Both the position numbers and the translations under genes were made by a program. DNA of 64,000 bases, taken from an uncultured bacterium. Lineage in GTDB: Bacteria; Planctomycetota; JAJSAM01; JAJVHW01. Positions 1-7,943 of this stretch are shown in pieces. The DNA is taken from assembly GCA_937996235.1 (NCBI GenBank), contig CALKVK010000035.1:186001-250000 (forward strand), read 5' to 3'. Each line of letters opens with the position of its first letter. Within the stretch, counting starts at the first letter, position 1. The notes under the pieces are model-generated. The model had not been told where the DNA came from. It was given only the letters and a program-made list of their open reading frames with translations, and searched no databases.

Positions 1-1150
1 GCGGCGCCGTGGGCGGCGGCTGGGTCTCCGGCGGCGGGGCGCCGCCGGGCCCGGGGTCCTCGGGACCGCGCACGCGGAAGGCGGCCGGCTCGGAGCGCGC
101 CCACGTGCTCCCGTCCGGTCCCTGCACGACGAGCACCGCCTGGTGCGGGCCGGGTGTCAGGCGCTCCTCGCCGCCGGGGAGACGCGCGAGGCGCAGCGGG
201 GTGAGCGTGCCCTCGCCGTCGCCGGGGACGAGCGCGACGTCGCTGCCCGTCCGCACGGCGTGGCCGTCGATCTCGACGACGAGCCGCGCCGTCGCGTCAT
301 CGCGGAGGCCGGGCCCGGGCCGCACGACCGCGAGCACGAGCACCGGCTCGCCGAGTTCGTACGTCTCCGCCGCCTGCAGCTCCGCCGCGGCGCGCGGCCC
401 GGCGGGCGGCTTCGGCTCGGGCTCCGCCGCCGGGTCGGGCACGACCGGGTCGGCTGCGTGCGGCGCGGGCGGCGGCGGGTCGGCGGCCGGCGTCGGGTCC
501 CGTGTCGGCGGCGCGCCGGGCGTCGGCGTCTCGGGCGCCCCGTCGGGCGCGTCCGGATCCGGGGGCGCGCCGGGCGCGTCCGCGGGCACGCTCCCCGCGA
601 GTCCCGGCAGCGCGAGCCCCCCGCCCGTGCCGAACAGCCGCGACGCCAGGACGAGCAGCGCGAAGAGGACGACCAGCGCCCACGCGGCGCCCGTCAGGCT
701 GCGGAGCCCGCGCGGCGGACGCGACGGGAACGCGGTGTCGAGCGCGGCGCGGCGTGCATCGAGGGTCGCTGCTGCGTCGGCGACGACGCGCGCGCCGAGC
801 GTCGTCGTCACCTGGCCCCGCGCGACCGCGAGCGCGGCGCTCGTGCGGTCGTCGAGGCCGAGGCGCGTGTCGATCTCGCGTGCGAGCACGGCCGCGTCGC
901 TGCGCCGCCCGAACGCCCACACCACCCCCGCGCCGAGCGCGAGCACGAGCGGCAGCCGCGCAGCCGCGAGCAGCGCCTCCGCGACGAGCGGCCGCCCCAC
1001 CGCGGCGAGCGCGGCGACGCACGCGCCGAGCCCGGCGAGGACCGGACCCGCGGTGCCGAGCACGACCGTGAGACGCCGCCGCCGCGCGCGCGACGCGGCG
1101 CGGCGCAGGTGCTCGTCGAGGCGGGAGGTGTCCACGGAGGCGGGCGGCAC
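1..1150 (-). CDS. Membrane protein, 3' end cut by window edge
   Basis: The reading frame is open from a GTG at 1150 to the window edge (about 383 codons, no stop), so the C-terminus is missing. The N-terminus is basic and followed by two hydrophobic segments (about residues 26-51 and 55-80). A soluble stretch with an AREIDTRLGLDD-like sequence follows, then a third membrane segment (about 150-172), a Pro/Ala-rich linker and a beta-type region. The layout resembles the large DUF4175-like membrane proteins often found near BatA/MoxR clusters, but that is only a resemblance. No clear Shine-Dalgarno site precedes GTG 1150; GTG 1135 is an alternative start. It is transcribed divergently from the pseudouridine synthase. 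Long open frames on the other strand here are high-GC shadows. Confidence 0.6.
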   Translation of the reverse strand, partial: MPPASVDTSRLDEHLRRAASRARRRRLTVVLGTAGPVLAGLGACVAALAAVGRPLVAEALLAAARLPLVLALGAGVVWAFGRRSDAAVLAREIDTRLGLDDRTSAALAVARGQVTTTLGARVVADAAATLDARRAALDTAFPSRPPRGLRSLTGAAWALVVLFALLVLASRLFGTGGGLALPGLAGSVPADAPGAPPDPDAPDGAPETPTPGAPPTRDPTPAADPPPPAPHAADPVVPDPAAEPEPKPPAGPRAAAELQAAETYELGEPVLVLAVVRPGPGLRDDATARLVVEIDGHAVRTGSDVALVPGDGEGTLTPLRLARLPGGEERLTPGPHQAVLVVQGPDGSTWARSEPAAFRVRGPEDPGPGGAPPPETQPPPTAP

Positions 1151-1257
1151 GGTGGCGTCAGACTACCCGTCGCCCCGTCGCGCGCAGGACGCCCCCTGGG
1201 GGCGTCCCCGCCCGGGCCGAGCGAGCGCGCACCGGAGCGCGGCGCTACCGTGCGCGG

Positions 1258-2121
1258 ATGAGCCGCCGCATCGCCGCGTACGAGACCGGCTCCCACGACT
1301 TCGACGACGACGGCCCGCCGGAGCGCGCGACGCAGGCCGCGCCGCGGCGCCGCACGGCGCCGGTCACCGTGCTGCGCGACGGCGCGCGCTGGTCGGTCGT
1401 GGCGAAGCCCGCGGGCCTGCTGACCGCACCCGGCCGCCGCCCCGGACCCGATCCGACGGTGCTCGACGAGGTCGCCCAGATCTGGCGGCGCGCGGGGCTC
1501 GACGCGCAGCCCGTCCTCTGCCACCGCCTCGATCGCGACACGTCCGGCTGCCTGCTCGTCGCGAAGGACCGCGAGGCCGCTGCCGAGCTGATGCGCGCGT
1601 TCCGCACGCGCCACGTCGCGAAGAGCTACCTGGCGCTCGTGACCGGCGCACCCCACCCGCCCGAGGGCGAGATCGACTTCCGCGTCGCCCCGGACCGCAA
1701 GCGCCCCGGCTCCATGTGGACGCCGCCGAAGGGCGGCAAGGCCTGCCACGACAGCTACGAGACGCTCGAGTGCTTCCGCGGCGTCTCGCTCGTGCGCGTC
1801 CGGCCGCACACCGGCCGCACGCACGAGGTGCGTCTCGCGGTCCGCACGCTCGGCACGCCGTGCGCCATCGACCCGCTCTACGGCACCAGCGAGCCGCTGT
1901 TCCTCTCGACGTGGAAGCGCGGGTACCGCGTCGGCCGCGGGCGCGAGGAACGCCCGCTCATCGACCGGCTGACGCTGCACGCCGAGACCCTCGCGTTCCC
2001 CGAGCCGGGCGCCGACCCCGAGGACCGCGACGCGTGGGTGCGCGTCGAGGCGCCGCTGCCGAAGGACCTCGAGACGACGCTGCGCCAGCTCCGCCGCCAC
2101 GCCGCGCCGGGCTCGCTCTGA
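1258..2121 (+). CDS. RluA-family pseudouridine synthase
   Basis: The 287-residue protein is predicted to isomerise uridine to pseudouridine in rRNA or tRNA in the cytoplasm. The signature HRLDRDTSG lies at residues 89-97, with the catalytic Asp at about 92, and the second family motif GRTHEVR (usually GRTHQIR) at about 186-192. The enzyme core starts near residue 35 (VTVLRDGARWSVVAKPAG) and no S4 domain is present, as in RluA/TruC-like members. The first 30 residues are a charged tail. The target base cannot be told from sequence. It is divergent from the preceding membrane protein gene. Its TGA stop lies inside the first of three stem-loops that follow immediately. Confidence 0.9.
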   Translation: MSRRIAAYETGSHDFDDDGPPERATQAAPRRRTAPVTVLRDGARWSVVAKPAGLLTAPGRRPGPDPTVLDEVAQIWRRAGLDAQPVLCHRLDRDTSGCLLVAKDREAAAELMRAFRTRHVAKSYLALVTGAPHPPEGEIDFRVAPDRKRPGSMWTPPKGGKACHDSYETLECFRGVSLVRVRPHTGRTHEVRLAVRTLGTPCAIDPLYGTSEPLFLSTWKRGYRVGRGREERPLIDRLTLHAETLAFPEPGADPEDRDAWVRVEAPLPKDLETTLRQLRRHAAPGSL

Positions 2122-2191
2122 GCGCGCTGCGCTCAGAGCGGGCCGGGCGCTGCGCCCGGCGGCTCTGCGTTTGCGCCTGCTCCGCAGGCGC
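2114..2191 (+). terminator. Three consecutive stem-loops after the pseudouridine synthase
   Basis: Three inverted repeats follow one another. The first is CGCTCTGAGCG (2114-2124) paired perfectly with 2130-2140 around a 5-nt loop. The second is GCCGGGCGC (2142-2150) paired with 2152-2160. The third is GCGCCTGC (2173-2180) paired with 2184-2191 around TCC. The stop codon (2119-2121) is in the left arm of the first. There is no U-tract, so this would be a non-canonical terminator or RNA-stabilising structure. The third hairpin recurs at 4267-4285, 4462-4480 and 4625-4643. Confidence 0.5.
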
Positions 2192-2620
2192 GGGGGTGCG
2201 CCTCCGGCGCGACGGAAGTGGGCAGAGTTGCGCGACGCCGGCGAGTGGGCAGCGAGCGTCCCCGTGCTACGACGGGGAGAGCTTCCGGGCGCGCTGAGTG
2301 CGTCAGCGATCGCGGACGTCGAAGTTGGCGCGATGGGAGCGTGACTCTGGGGACGCTGGAGGCGAGGTCGGGTTCCAGCCTCCCTGTCAGTAGCGCCGTG
2401 TGATCCAGGCGACGTGCGCCCGCGCAGTGCCGTGGCGTTCCCGGCCGGAGGCATGTCGCACGTCGGCCGCAGCGACGGCCGCGAGCACGAACCGCACACG
2501 ATTCGCTCGGGATTGAGCCTGAATAGGACTCTTTTCGTGTCACGCGGTTGACACTCATCGCGAAGGGGTGCTACGGGTAATTTGATATCGAGTGAATCGG
2601 GTCGCATACGAGGAGGAGCG
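2192..2620. other. Intergenic spacer with no gene seen
   Basis: This stretch has no convincing coding frame on either strand. It is somewhat less GC-rich near its end (from about 2515) than the neighbouring genes. The only features I can support are a promoter-like sequence near 2548 and a strong ribosome-binding site AGGAGGAG at 2611-2618 for the downstream small gene. Confidence 0.5.
2548..2577 (+). promoter_or_regulatory. Candidate promoter for the small paralogous gene
   Basis: A perfect -35 hexamer TTGACA lies at 2548-2553 in an AT-richer stretch. A weak -10-like TACGGG follows at 2572-2577, with 18 nt between them. The start codon is about 45 nt further on. The -10 match is poor, so this is a guess based on the -35 element and the local drop in GC. 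Confidence 0.3.
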
Positions 2621-2896
2621 ATGCCCGCGATCAATCACACATTCCACGATGCCCAGTCCACGACGCCATCGGTACAGGCCGGCGGCGGCAAGTGGAGACT
2701 GCGCACGGACGAGCCGAAGGTCGAGGGCGCCATTCGGTGGCACTTCGACGGTCAGGCCGATCCGGCGGCGCGCGGCAAGCTGACGGTCGCCACGCCGACG
2801 GGCTCGAAGGTCGTGAACGACATCGAGCACTGCACGAACGTGTTCATCAAGGGCAAGACGACGACCATCGCCGGAACCGGAGAACTCGAGCCCTAG
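2621..2896 (+). CDS. Small conserved-looking protein, paralog A
   Basis: The 91-residue protein is of unknown function. ATG 2621 is preceded by AGGAGGAG (2611-2618), which fixes the start. There is no signal peptide or membrane segment. It shares a pattern with the next gene: W(R/K)L, then (W)HF(D/E), then TPTGxK, then CTNVxIxG ending in an I-x-G strand. The alternating hydrophobic pattern suggests a compact beta-rich fold. A single Cys lies in the CTNV motif. The two genes are about 300 bp apart, each with its own ribosome-binding site, and appear to be an old tandem duplication. I do not recognise the family. Confidence 0.75.
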   Translation: MPAINHTFHDAQSTTPSVQAGGGKWRLRTDEPKVEGAIRWHFDGQADPAARGKLTVATPTGSKVVNDIEHCTNVFIKGKTTTIAGTGELEP

Positions 2897-3195
2897 CCCG
2901 CATCGTTCACCAGCTCTCCCGCCCGGCGCTCTCGCGATGCAGTGGCTGCGTGGCGTGCAGCCGCTGCGGCGCCGCTGCAGACCAGCAACGTCCGCCATCA
3001 AGGCACAGGCACTGTCGCGCACTGAGCCAGGCTGCGGCGCAGCCGAGCGTGAGAGGCGCGCCGAGGTCGGGGGTCCAAGCCCGATTCGAGAAGCGCCGAC
3101 ACCGCGGTCGCGACTCCGGCGCTGCGCCGGGCGCGGGGCCGGTCGACGCGCTGGACCAATCACGACGACTGAATCACATCGAACAGGAGACGAAC
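2897..3195. other. Spacer between the two small paralogs
   Basis: This spacer of about 300 bp has no convincing gene on either strand. It ends in a CAGGAGA ribosome-binding site (3184-3190) for the second paralog. I see no clear promoter or hairpin. Confidence 0.4.
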
Positions 3196-3474
3196 ATGCC
3201 CAGTCCCGTCACCGAGGCGGTACAGAATGCCTCCGATACGAGCCTCACTTCGACCGGTACGAACGGTGTCTGGAAACTGCTCCCTTCGGATGACCCGAAC
3301 CAGCCCAACTTCGCGGGCTGGGTTCACTGGCACTTCGAGAGCTCGGAAGCCGGACATCGTGGTACAGTCACGATCACGACACCCACCGGAGTCAAGACGT
3401 TCGCCAACCTCATCACGTGCACGAACGTGTACATCGATGGTGAGACGGTGGTGATCACCGGCGAGATGGCGTAG
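3196..3474 (+). CDS. Small conserved-looking protein, paralog B
   Basis: The 92-residue cytoplasmic-looking protein is of unknown function and paralogous to the product of 2621-2896. Shared features are the Trp-Lys-Leu strand (about residue 26), WVHWHFE (about 42-48), TPTGVK (about 62-67) and CTNVYIDG (about 75-82). The ATG at 3196 is chosen because CAGGAGA lies 5 nt upstream; longer versions of the frame start without such a site. The N-terminal 25 residues are not conserved between the pair. It lies 32 bp before the start of the next gene on the same strand and may be cotranscribed with it. Confidence 0.75.
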   Translation: MPSPVTEAVQNASDTSLTSTGTNGVWKLLPSDDPNQPNFAGWVHWHFESSEAGHRGTVTITTPTGVKTFANLITCTNVYIDGETVVITGEMA

Positions 3475-3506
3475 GCTGCGTGGGGCGGCAGGAGCCGCCG
3501 AGCACC

Positions 3507-4094
3507 ATGACACGCAGCAGCGTGACCCTGATCGCCGCCGTTGCGGGGGCGGTTGCCGGCTGCATTGCGGCGCTGGTCGTCGCGAATGCCGCCGCGCCGC
3601 CGCCGCGATCGGACGTCGCTCGGTCCGGTGCTCGACCGACCGTTGCGTCCGCGGCGAACGACGCAGCGCTCGACGCGGTGCGGGGCGGCCTCGCCGAAGT
3701 CGCGACGGAGATCCGGGAACTGCGCAAGCAGCTCGCGGCGGCCACGCCGGCGCCCGTGCGGCCCCCGGCGGCCTCGGAGGCGGAGGTGCGCGCCGACGGC
3801 GAACGCGACGCATCGCGCGACGAGGTCGTGAAGCCGTCGGGCCTCTCGAGCCCGCCCGCGCTCGCGGGACGCCTCGCGACGCTCGCGCAATGGGACGCCG
3901 ACGAGGAACTGCGGCGGCGCTGGATGTTCGCCGCCGACGAGGAGGTCCTCGCGTGGTTCGGCACGCCGACGCGCGTCGAACCGTACGACTGGGGCGAGCA
4001 CTGGATCTACCGGGCCGACTCCGAAGCGCCTGAGGTCCGGTTGATCCTGCGCCACGGGCGCGTCGTCAAGGTCCAAGCAGAGCGCGCGCGCTGA
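3507..4094 (+). CDS. Membrane-anchored protein with SmpA/BamE-like C-terminus
   Basis: The 195-residue protein has one N-terminal membrane segment (about residues 7-30), an Ala/Pro-rich linker, a short predicted helix or coiled coil (about 68-82) and a C-terminal domain of about 65 residues. The start at ATG 3507 is supported by CAGGAG 13 nt upstream. The C-terminal segment EEVLAWFGTPTRVEPYDW, followed by a WIYR strand, resembles the small SmpA/BamE fold (helix, then a GxPxR turn, then a Trp/Tyr strand). The Cys at residue 18 lies inside the hydrophobic segment, so lipid modification is not excluded. The role is unknown; an envelope location is likely. Confidence 0.65.
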   Translation: MTRSSVTLIAAVAGAVAGCIAALVVANAAAPPPRSDVARSGARPTVASAANDAALDAVRGGLAEVATEIRELRKQLAAATPAPVRPPAASEAEVRADGERDASRDEVVKPSGLSSPPALAGRLATLAQWDADEELRRRWMFAADEEVLAWFGTPTRVEPYDWGEHWIYRADSEAPEVRLILRHGRVVKVQAERAR

Positions 4095-4694
4095 CGGCGT
4101 GGCCGGCCCGTCGGCGCGGCGTGACTCCGGGACGCTCAGGCGCGCTTGCGCCCGTCGGCGCCGTCCAGCGCGCCACTACTCCTTGGCGACGCGAACGCGC
4201 GCCGGGTGACACCGGGGGCGACGGATGCGGACGCGCTCGGGCGCGCGTGGACGCGGCTTTGCGGTGGCGCCTGCTCCGCAGGCGCGGCTGCGCGGTGTTG
4301 CGTTCACGCCTGCTCCGCAGGCGTTGCGGGGGTCGACGGCGTGCGCCCGTCGACTCCGTCTCGCGCCCCTCTACTCCTTCGCGACCCTCACGCGCGCCGA
4401 GTGACGCCGGGGCCGACGGATGCGGACGCGCTCGGGCGCGCGTGGACGCGGCTTTGCGTTGGCGCCTGCTCCGCAGGCGCAGCGCTGCGTGAGGGTCGGG
4501 GGCGTGCGCCCGTCGACTCCGTCTCGCGCCCCTCTACTCCTTCGCGACCCTCACGCGCGCCGAGTGACGCCGGGGCCGACGGATGCGGACGCGCTCGGGC
4601 GCGCGTGGGCGCGGCTTTGCGTTGGCGCCTGCTCCGCAGGCGCGGCTGCGTTCGCGTCGACGGCGCGCGCCTGCCGACTCCGTCTCGCGCGCCA
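4095..4694. repeat. Tandem array carrying copies of the FGE gene's 3' end
   Basis: The space between the convergent genes is filled by about three repeat units. On the minus strand each unit contains a copy of the last codons and stop of the adjacent FGE gene: CTACTCCTT occurs at 4176, 4371 and 4534, and at 4695 as the real gene end (spacings 195, 163 and 161 bp). Each copy reads VRVAKE-stop, like the gene. The codons differ synonymously between copies: CGC/AGG for Arg and GCT/GCC/GCG for Ala. The units also share a conserved block starting GGATGCGGACGCGCTCGG and a stem-loop GCGCCTGCTCCGCAGGCGC (4267, 4462, 4625; variant at 4306). No complete gene is seen. Confidence 0.75.
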
Positions 4695-5735
4695 CTACTC
4701 CTTAGCGACGCGAACGCAGCGGAACCCGATGTTGTCGTACTTGTCCTTCGGGTACGCGGCGAGGTGCTGGTCGGCGCGGATGAAGTCCTCGGGGTCGCAC
4801 CACGAGCCGCCGCAGATGATGCGCTGCTCGGGGTCCTGCGGGTCAGGGCTGTCGGTCCACTCCCAGACGTTGCCGATCGCCTCGCAGACGCCGAACTCGC
4901 TCACGTTCGAGGGGAACTCGCCGTTCTTCGCGACCGCGTCCGAGCCCTCTTCCTTGCCGTAGTTCGCGCGCGTCTCGTCGAGCTCGTCGCCCCACGAGAA
5001 GCGCCCGCCCTTCGTGCCGCGGACGGCCTTCTCCCACTGGTCCTTGCTCGGCAGCGACTTGCCGACGAACGCCGCGTACTTGAACGCGTCGTACCAGGAG
5101 ACGCCGACGACGGGCGCGTCGGGATCGCGCAGCCGGCCCTCGCTCCAGAACTTCGGCGAGCGGTAGCCGGTGGCCTCGACGAACTGACGGTACTCCGCGT
5201 TCGAGACCGGGTACTGGTCGATCCAGAACGACTTCACGTCCTTCGACTGGCCTGCCGTGCCCGAGACGAACGTCCCGCCGGGCACGAACACCATGCCGTC
5301 CACGACGCCGGGCGCGCTGGACGGCGGCTCGGCGGCGCTCGCCGCGGCGGCACCCTCGTCGAGATCGGCGTCGATCTCCGCGAGGAGGGCCTCCAGCTCG
5401 GCGGCGGGCAGATCGGAGAGCGCGCCGTCGGCCTCCTCGATGCGGTCGGCGACCGCCTCCCAGTCACGCTCGCCCGTGCGGTCCTGGTAGCGCTCGAGCA
5501 CGCGCTTCGCCCGCGCGAGCAGGCGCAGGTCCGGCTCCGGGGTCGAGAACGCGAGCTCGAAGTCGAGGATGCCGAGGTAGTACGTCTCGCCGTCGGCCGC
5601 GATCGGGTGCGAGCGGTGGTACTCCTCCAGCGTGGCGAGTGCGGCGCGCTCGTCCATGTCGTCGCCGTGGTGGGAGAAGTCGATGTACTTCGCCCACACG
5701 TACTCGCGGATCGCCTTGATGCTCTCGTCGACCAT
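4695..5735 (-). CDS. FGE/SUMF1-fold protein (C-type-lectin-like)
   Basis: The 346-residue protein has an N-terminal helical region (1-130) and a C-terminal formylglycine-generating-enzyme-sulfatase domain from about residue 148 (MVFVPGGTF) to the end. Family hallmarks are WIDQYPVSNAEYRQFV, VVGVSWYDAFKYA, LPSKDQWEKAVRG, NVWEWTD, GGSWC and NIGFRCVRV. True FGE uses two cysteines after GGS; here only one (GGSWC) is present, so catalysis is doubtful and a binding or structural role is more likely. The start at 5735 is chosen because GGAGGTGAG lies just upstream of this ATG; the frame extends to 5795 without a better site. There is no signal peptide, so it is probably cytoplasmic. The end of the gene is echoed in the array downstream. 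Confidence 0.85.
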   Translation of the reverse strand: MVDESIKAIREYVWAKYIDFSHHGDDMDERAALATLEEYHRSHPIAADGETYYLGILDFELAFSTPEPDLRLLARAKRVLERYQDRTGERDWEAVADRIEEADGALSDLPAAELEALLAEIDADLDEGAAAASAAEPPSSAPGVVDGMVFVPGGTFVSGTAGQSKDVKSFWIDQYPVSNAEYRQFVEATGYRSPKFWSEGRLRDPDAPVVGVSWYDAFKYAAFVGKSLPSKDQWEKAVRGTKGGRFSWGDELDETRANYGKEEGSDAVAKNGEFPSNVSEFGVCEAIGNVWEWTDSPDPQDPEQRIICGGSWCDPEDFIRADQHLAAYPKDKYDNIGFRCVRVAKE

Positions 5736-5919
5736 GCAGCCGCTCACCTCCGCCGCGCGGCCGGCCGCCGACGGCAAGCCCGCGAGGGTATCCATCGCCG
5801 GGGGTCACCCCAACCAAATCGCCCAGACGTACCCGTCGATCCGCCGCCCGGCGAGCCTGCGCGGACGCCGACCGCGCGGACCCGCGACGCGTGTCACGGC
5901 AGGCTGCTACGATCCCGCG

Positions 5920-6213
5920 ATGCGCGTCGCCGACGACATCGCGGCCCTCGAGGCGGAGTCCCTGCGGATCGTCGAGGCGATCTCCGGCGAGCGCACGCCC
6001 GACGCGCAGATCGACGCCCGCATCGCCGCGCTGCGCGAGCGCGCCGCGGCCGTCTTCCCGGGCCACCCCGAGGTCTTCGAGACGATCTACGCGCGCCGCT
6101 TCCAGCGCCTGCGCCGCCGCTTCCGCCCGTCGCCCGCGCTGTTCGGCGGCGGCGCCGCGGCGCCGGCGGCGCCGCCGCGCGTCAGTCCAGCGTCCGCGTC
6201 CACGCGAGCGTGA
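5920..6213 (+). CDS. Small charged helical protein, hypothetical
   Basis: The 97-residue protein starts at ATG 5920 and is rich in Arg, Glu and Ala. The first 80 residues look all-helical (DDIAALEAESLRIVEAI, then ARIAALRERAAAVF), followed by an Ala/Pro tail. The last 32 bp overlap the end of the convergent TPR lipoprotein gene. It is divergent from the FGE gene, so the 184 bp before it may hold promoters for both. No clear Shine-Dalgarno site is visible. I recognise no family; reading-frame quality in the first 70 codons is good, but the gene is only moderately certain. Confidence 0.5.
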   Translation: MRVADDIAALEAESLRIVEAISGERTPDAQIDARIAALRERAAAVFPGHPEVFETIYARRFQRLRRRFRPSPALFGGGAAAPAAPPRVSPASASTRA

Positions 6214-7324
6214 CGCGCCCGCGCGCCACGTCCACCGGCACGCTCCACGCTCCCCCGCCGCCCGCGCGACCCGCGGCGTCGGCCGGCTCGAACGTCAGCG
6301 TCGAGCGGCCCTCCGGCAGCTCGGCGACGAGCGTCTGCACCTGGTCCGGCAGACTCGCCCAGCAGCGCATGTCGGTCTGCGACGGCGTCAGCAGCCCCGC
6401 GAGGATCAGCGCCGCGCCGAGCGCGTCCGACGTGCGCGAGCCCGAGTTCTGCAGCACGATCGCGCCGCCGATCACGGCCGCGTCCTTGAACACGGCCTTG
6501 CCCTCGTTGATGTGGTCGATCACCTTCGAGCCGCGCGTGATCGCCTGCACGTAGACGTCGCCGAGCGGCGCCGTCAGCCCGAGGTCGCGCCCGCCGAGTC
6601 GCACGCGGTACGCAGGGGCGCCGCCGGCGCGCCGCGCGAAGGTCACGTCGGCGCCGTGCGGACCCGTCGGGACGCGCGCCGGGCCGAAGCCCGTCTCGAC
6701 GAGCACGACGACGTTGCCCTCCGTCGCGCGCGCGGGCGCCGTCCACGGGTTCTTCGGCACGAGGTCGTGCGCGCGGGCGAGCGCCGCCGCGCCGCGGTCC
6801 TCGTGCGCCGCCGCGCGCTGCGCCTCGCCGAGCAGGAACCAGAGCAGCGCGAAATCGGACTGCGCGAAGCCCTCGGCGCTGTCGCCGTCGCGCAGGAGCC
6901 CCGCCTTGAAGCAGGCGGCGGCGTTGTCGACGTCGCCCTGCAGCCAGTACGTGACGCCCAGGTAGTAGGCGTTCATGCAGCGCTCGTAGGGCTCGCCCTT
7001 CCAGCGCCGGTTCTCGGCGCGCAGCGCGCCCGAGACCGTCTCGCCGAACGACGAGCTCAGGTCGTCGAGTTCGTCGTAGGCCTCGCGGAAGTGCACGTGC
7101 GCGCCGGCCACGTCGCCCTGCAGGAGCGCGGCCACGCCCGCCTCGTTGCGATCGAGCGCCTCGTCCTGCGGCTCCTCCGCGAGCAGCGCCTCGTGGAACG
7201 CGCGCGCGCCGGCGAAGTCGCCGGTCGCGAGATCGCGGAGACCCGCGTGGCGGTCCACCGACGAGCACGCGGCCGACGCGCACGCGAGCGCGGCGGCGCA
7301 GAGGAGGCGCAACGGACGCAGCAC
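6182..7324 (-). CDS. TPR lipoprotein (COG3014-like), partner of LpoB-like gene
   Basis: The 380-residue protein starts at a GTG 7 bp after the stop of the LpoB-like gene, so the two form an operon. A signal sequence (about residues 1-20) ends in ASAACSS, suggesting lipidation of a Cys near position 21, although the lipobox is not ideal. TPR-like helices follow: AGARAFHEALL, then QGDVAGAHVHFREAYDELDDL, then YYLGVTYWLQGDVDNAA. The C-terminal half is beta-rich with a glycine-containing stretch (AVIGGAIVLQNSG) and AALILAGLL. Proteins of this layout are commonly neighbours of LpoB homologs. An envelope role with the partner is likely; its biochemical activity is unknown. Confidence 0.75.
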   Translation of the reverse strand: MLRPLRLLCAAALACASAACSSVDRHAGLRDLATGDFAGARAFHEALLAEEPQDEALDRNEAGVAALLQGDVAGAHVHFREAYDELDDLSSSFGETVSGALRAENRRWKGEPYERCMNAYYLGVTYWLQGDVDNAAACFKAGLLRDGDSAEGFAQSDFALLWFLLGEAQRAAAHEDRGAAALARAHDLVPKNPWTAPARATEGNVVVLVETGFGPARVPTGPHGADVTFARRAGGAPAYRVRLGGRDLGLTAPLGDVYVQAITRGSKVIDHINEGKAVFKDAAVIGGAIVLQNSGSRTSDALGAALILAGLLTPSQTDMRCWASLPDQVQTLVAELPEGRSTLTFEPADAAGRAGGGGAWSVPVDVARGRVTLAWTRTLD

Positions 7325-7331
7325 GGCGCGC

Positions 7332-7943
7332 CTACTGGTAGATCACGCCGGCGTCGCCCACCTTCTTGAACTCGTACGCGTCGGTCCAGAGGATCGTGCT
7401 GTCCTCCGCGTCCACGAGCTGGAAGTTGAGCTGGAAGTAGTCGGCGCGGTCGCCCTCGTAGCGCTTCGAGAGGCTGTTGATGCGCCCCGTCAGCAGGTAG
7501 TCGGCGCCGAGCAGCGACTTCTGCTCGCCCGCCGCGTAGACGCCGCCGCGCTTGCCCTCGCGCTCGCGCAGGATCTCGTCGATGTGCTCGCGCGCGAGGT
7601 ACTTCACGCGCGGGCTCGTGCGGCGCACGAGCGAGTTGCGCATGCGGTCGGAGAGCAGCGCCGTGTTGAACGGCTGGCTCGACTCGTTCTTGATGGTCGC
7701 GAACGCGACCTTCATGTCGCCGCGCTCGGACTGCAGCAGCACGGCCGCGAGGTCCTCGACGGCCGCGTCGGTCGCGGCGATGACGTCGGCCGAGTCGATC
7801 AGCGTGCCGCCGACGTCGTCGTCGGCGCGCGGGTCGACGCGCTGCATGGACGCGCCCGCGCACGCGGGCAGCACGGCGGCCGCGGCGAGCGCGGCCACGC
7901 CGAGCGAACGGACGAAGCGGGGAGTGGAGCGTGGGGAGGTCAT
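7332..7943 (-). CDS. lpoB: LpoB-like penicillin-binding-protein activator lipoprotein
   Basis: The 203-residue protein is preceded by GGAAGGAG and starts at ATG 7943. Its signal sequence ends in VLPACAG, a good lipobox that places the lipid-modified Cys near residue 28. The mature part follows the LpoB/YcfM pattern: IDSADVIAATDAAVEDL, then KVAFATIKNESSQPFNT, then RREHIDEI-type helix sequences (here LAREHIDEILRE), then GADYLLTGRINSLSKR, then YFQLNFQLVDAEDSTILW with a final EFKKVG strand. LpoB activates the bifunctional PBP1B from the outer membrane in enterobacteria; the equivalent partner here is inferred. The TPR lipoprotein gene follows in the same operon. Confidence 0.8.
   Translation of the reverse strand: MTSPRSTPRFVRSLGVAALAAAAVLPACAGASMQRVDPRADDDVGGTLIDSADVIAATDAAVEDLAAVLLQSERGDMKVAFATIKNESSQPFNTALLSDRMRNSLVRRTSPRVKYLAREHIDEILREREGKRGGVYAAGEQKSLLGADYLLTGRINSLSKRYEGDRADYFQLNFQLVDAEDSTILWTDAYEFKKVGDAGVIYQ

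Noticed and set aside
2133..2634. Minus-strand open frames in the spacer before the small paralogs
   Set aside because: No ribosome-binding site, no recognisable motif, and Arg/Ser-rich composition typical of random GC-rich sequence.
4095..4694. Possible CRISPR array
   Set aside because: Units are of 161-195 bp with nearly complete similarity and no short-repeat/unique-spacer structure; no cas genes nearby.
4121..6554. Open frames reading through the tail-repeat array (123 and 802 codons)
   Set aside because: They follow repeats and then cross the real FGE gene antisense; composition is Arg/Ala-rich and no start site supports them.
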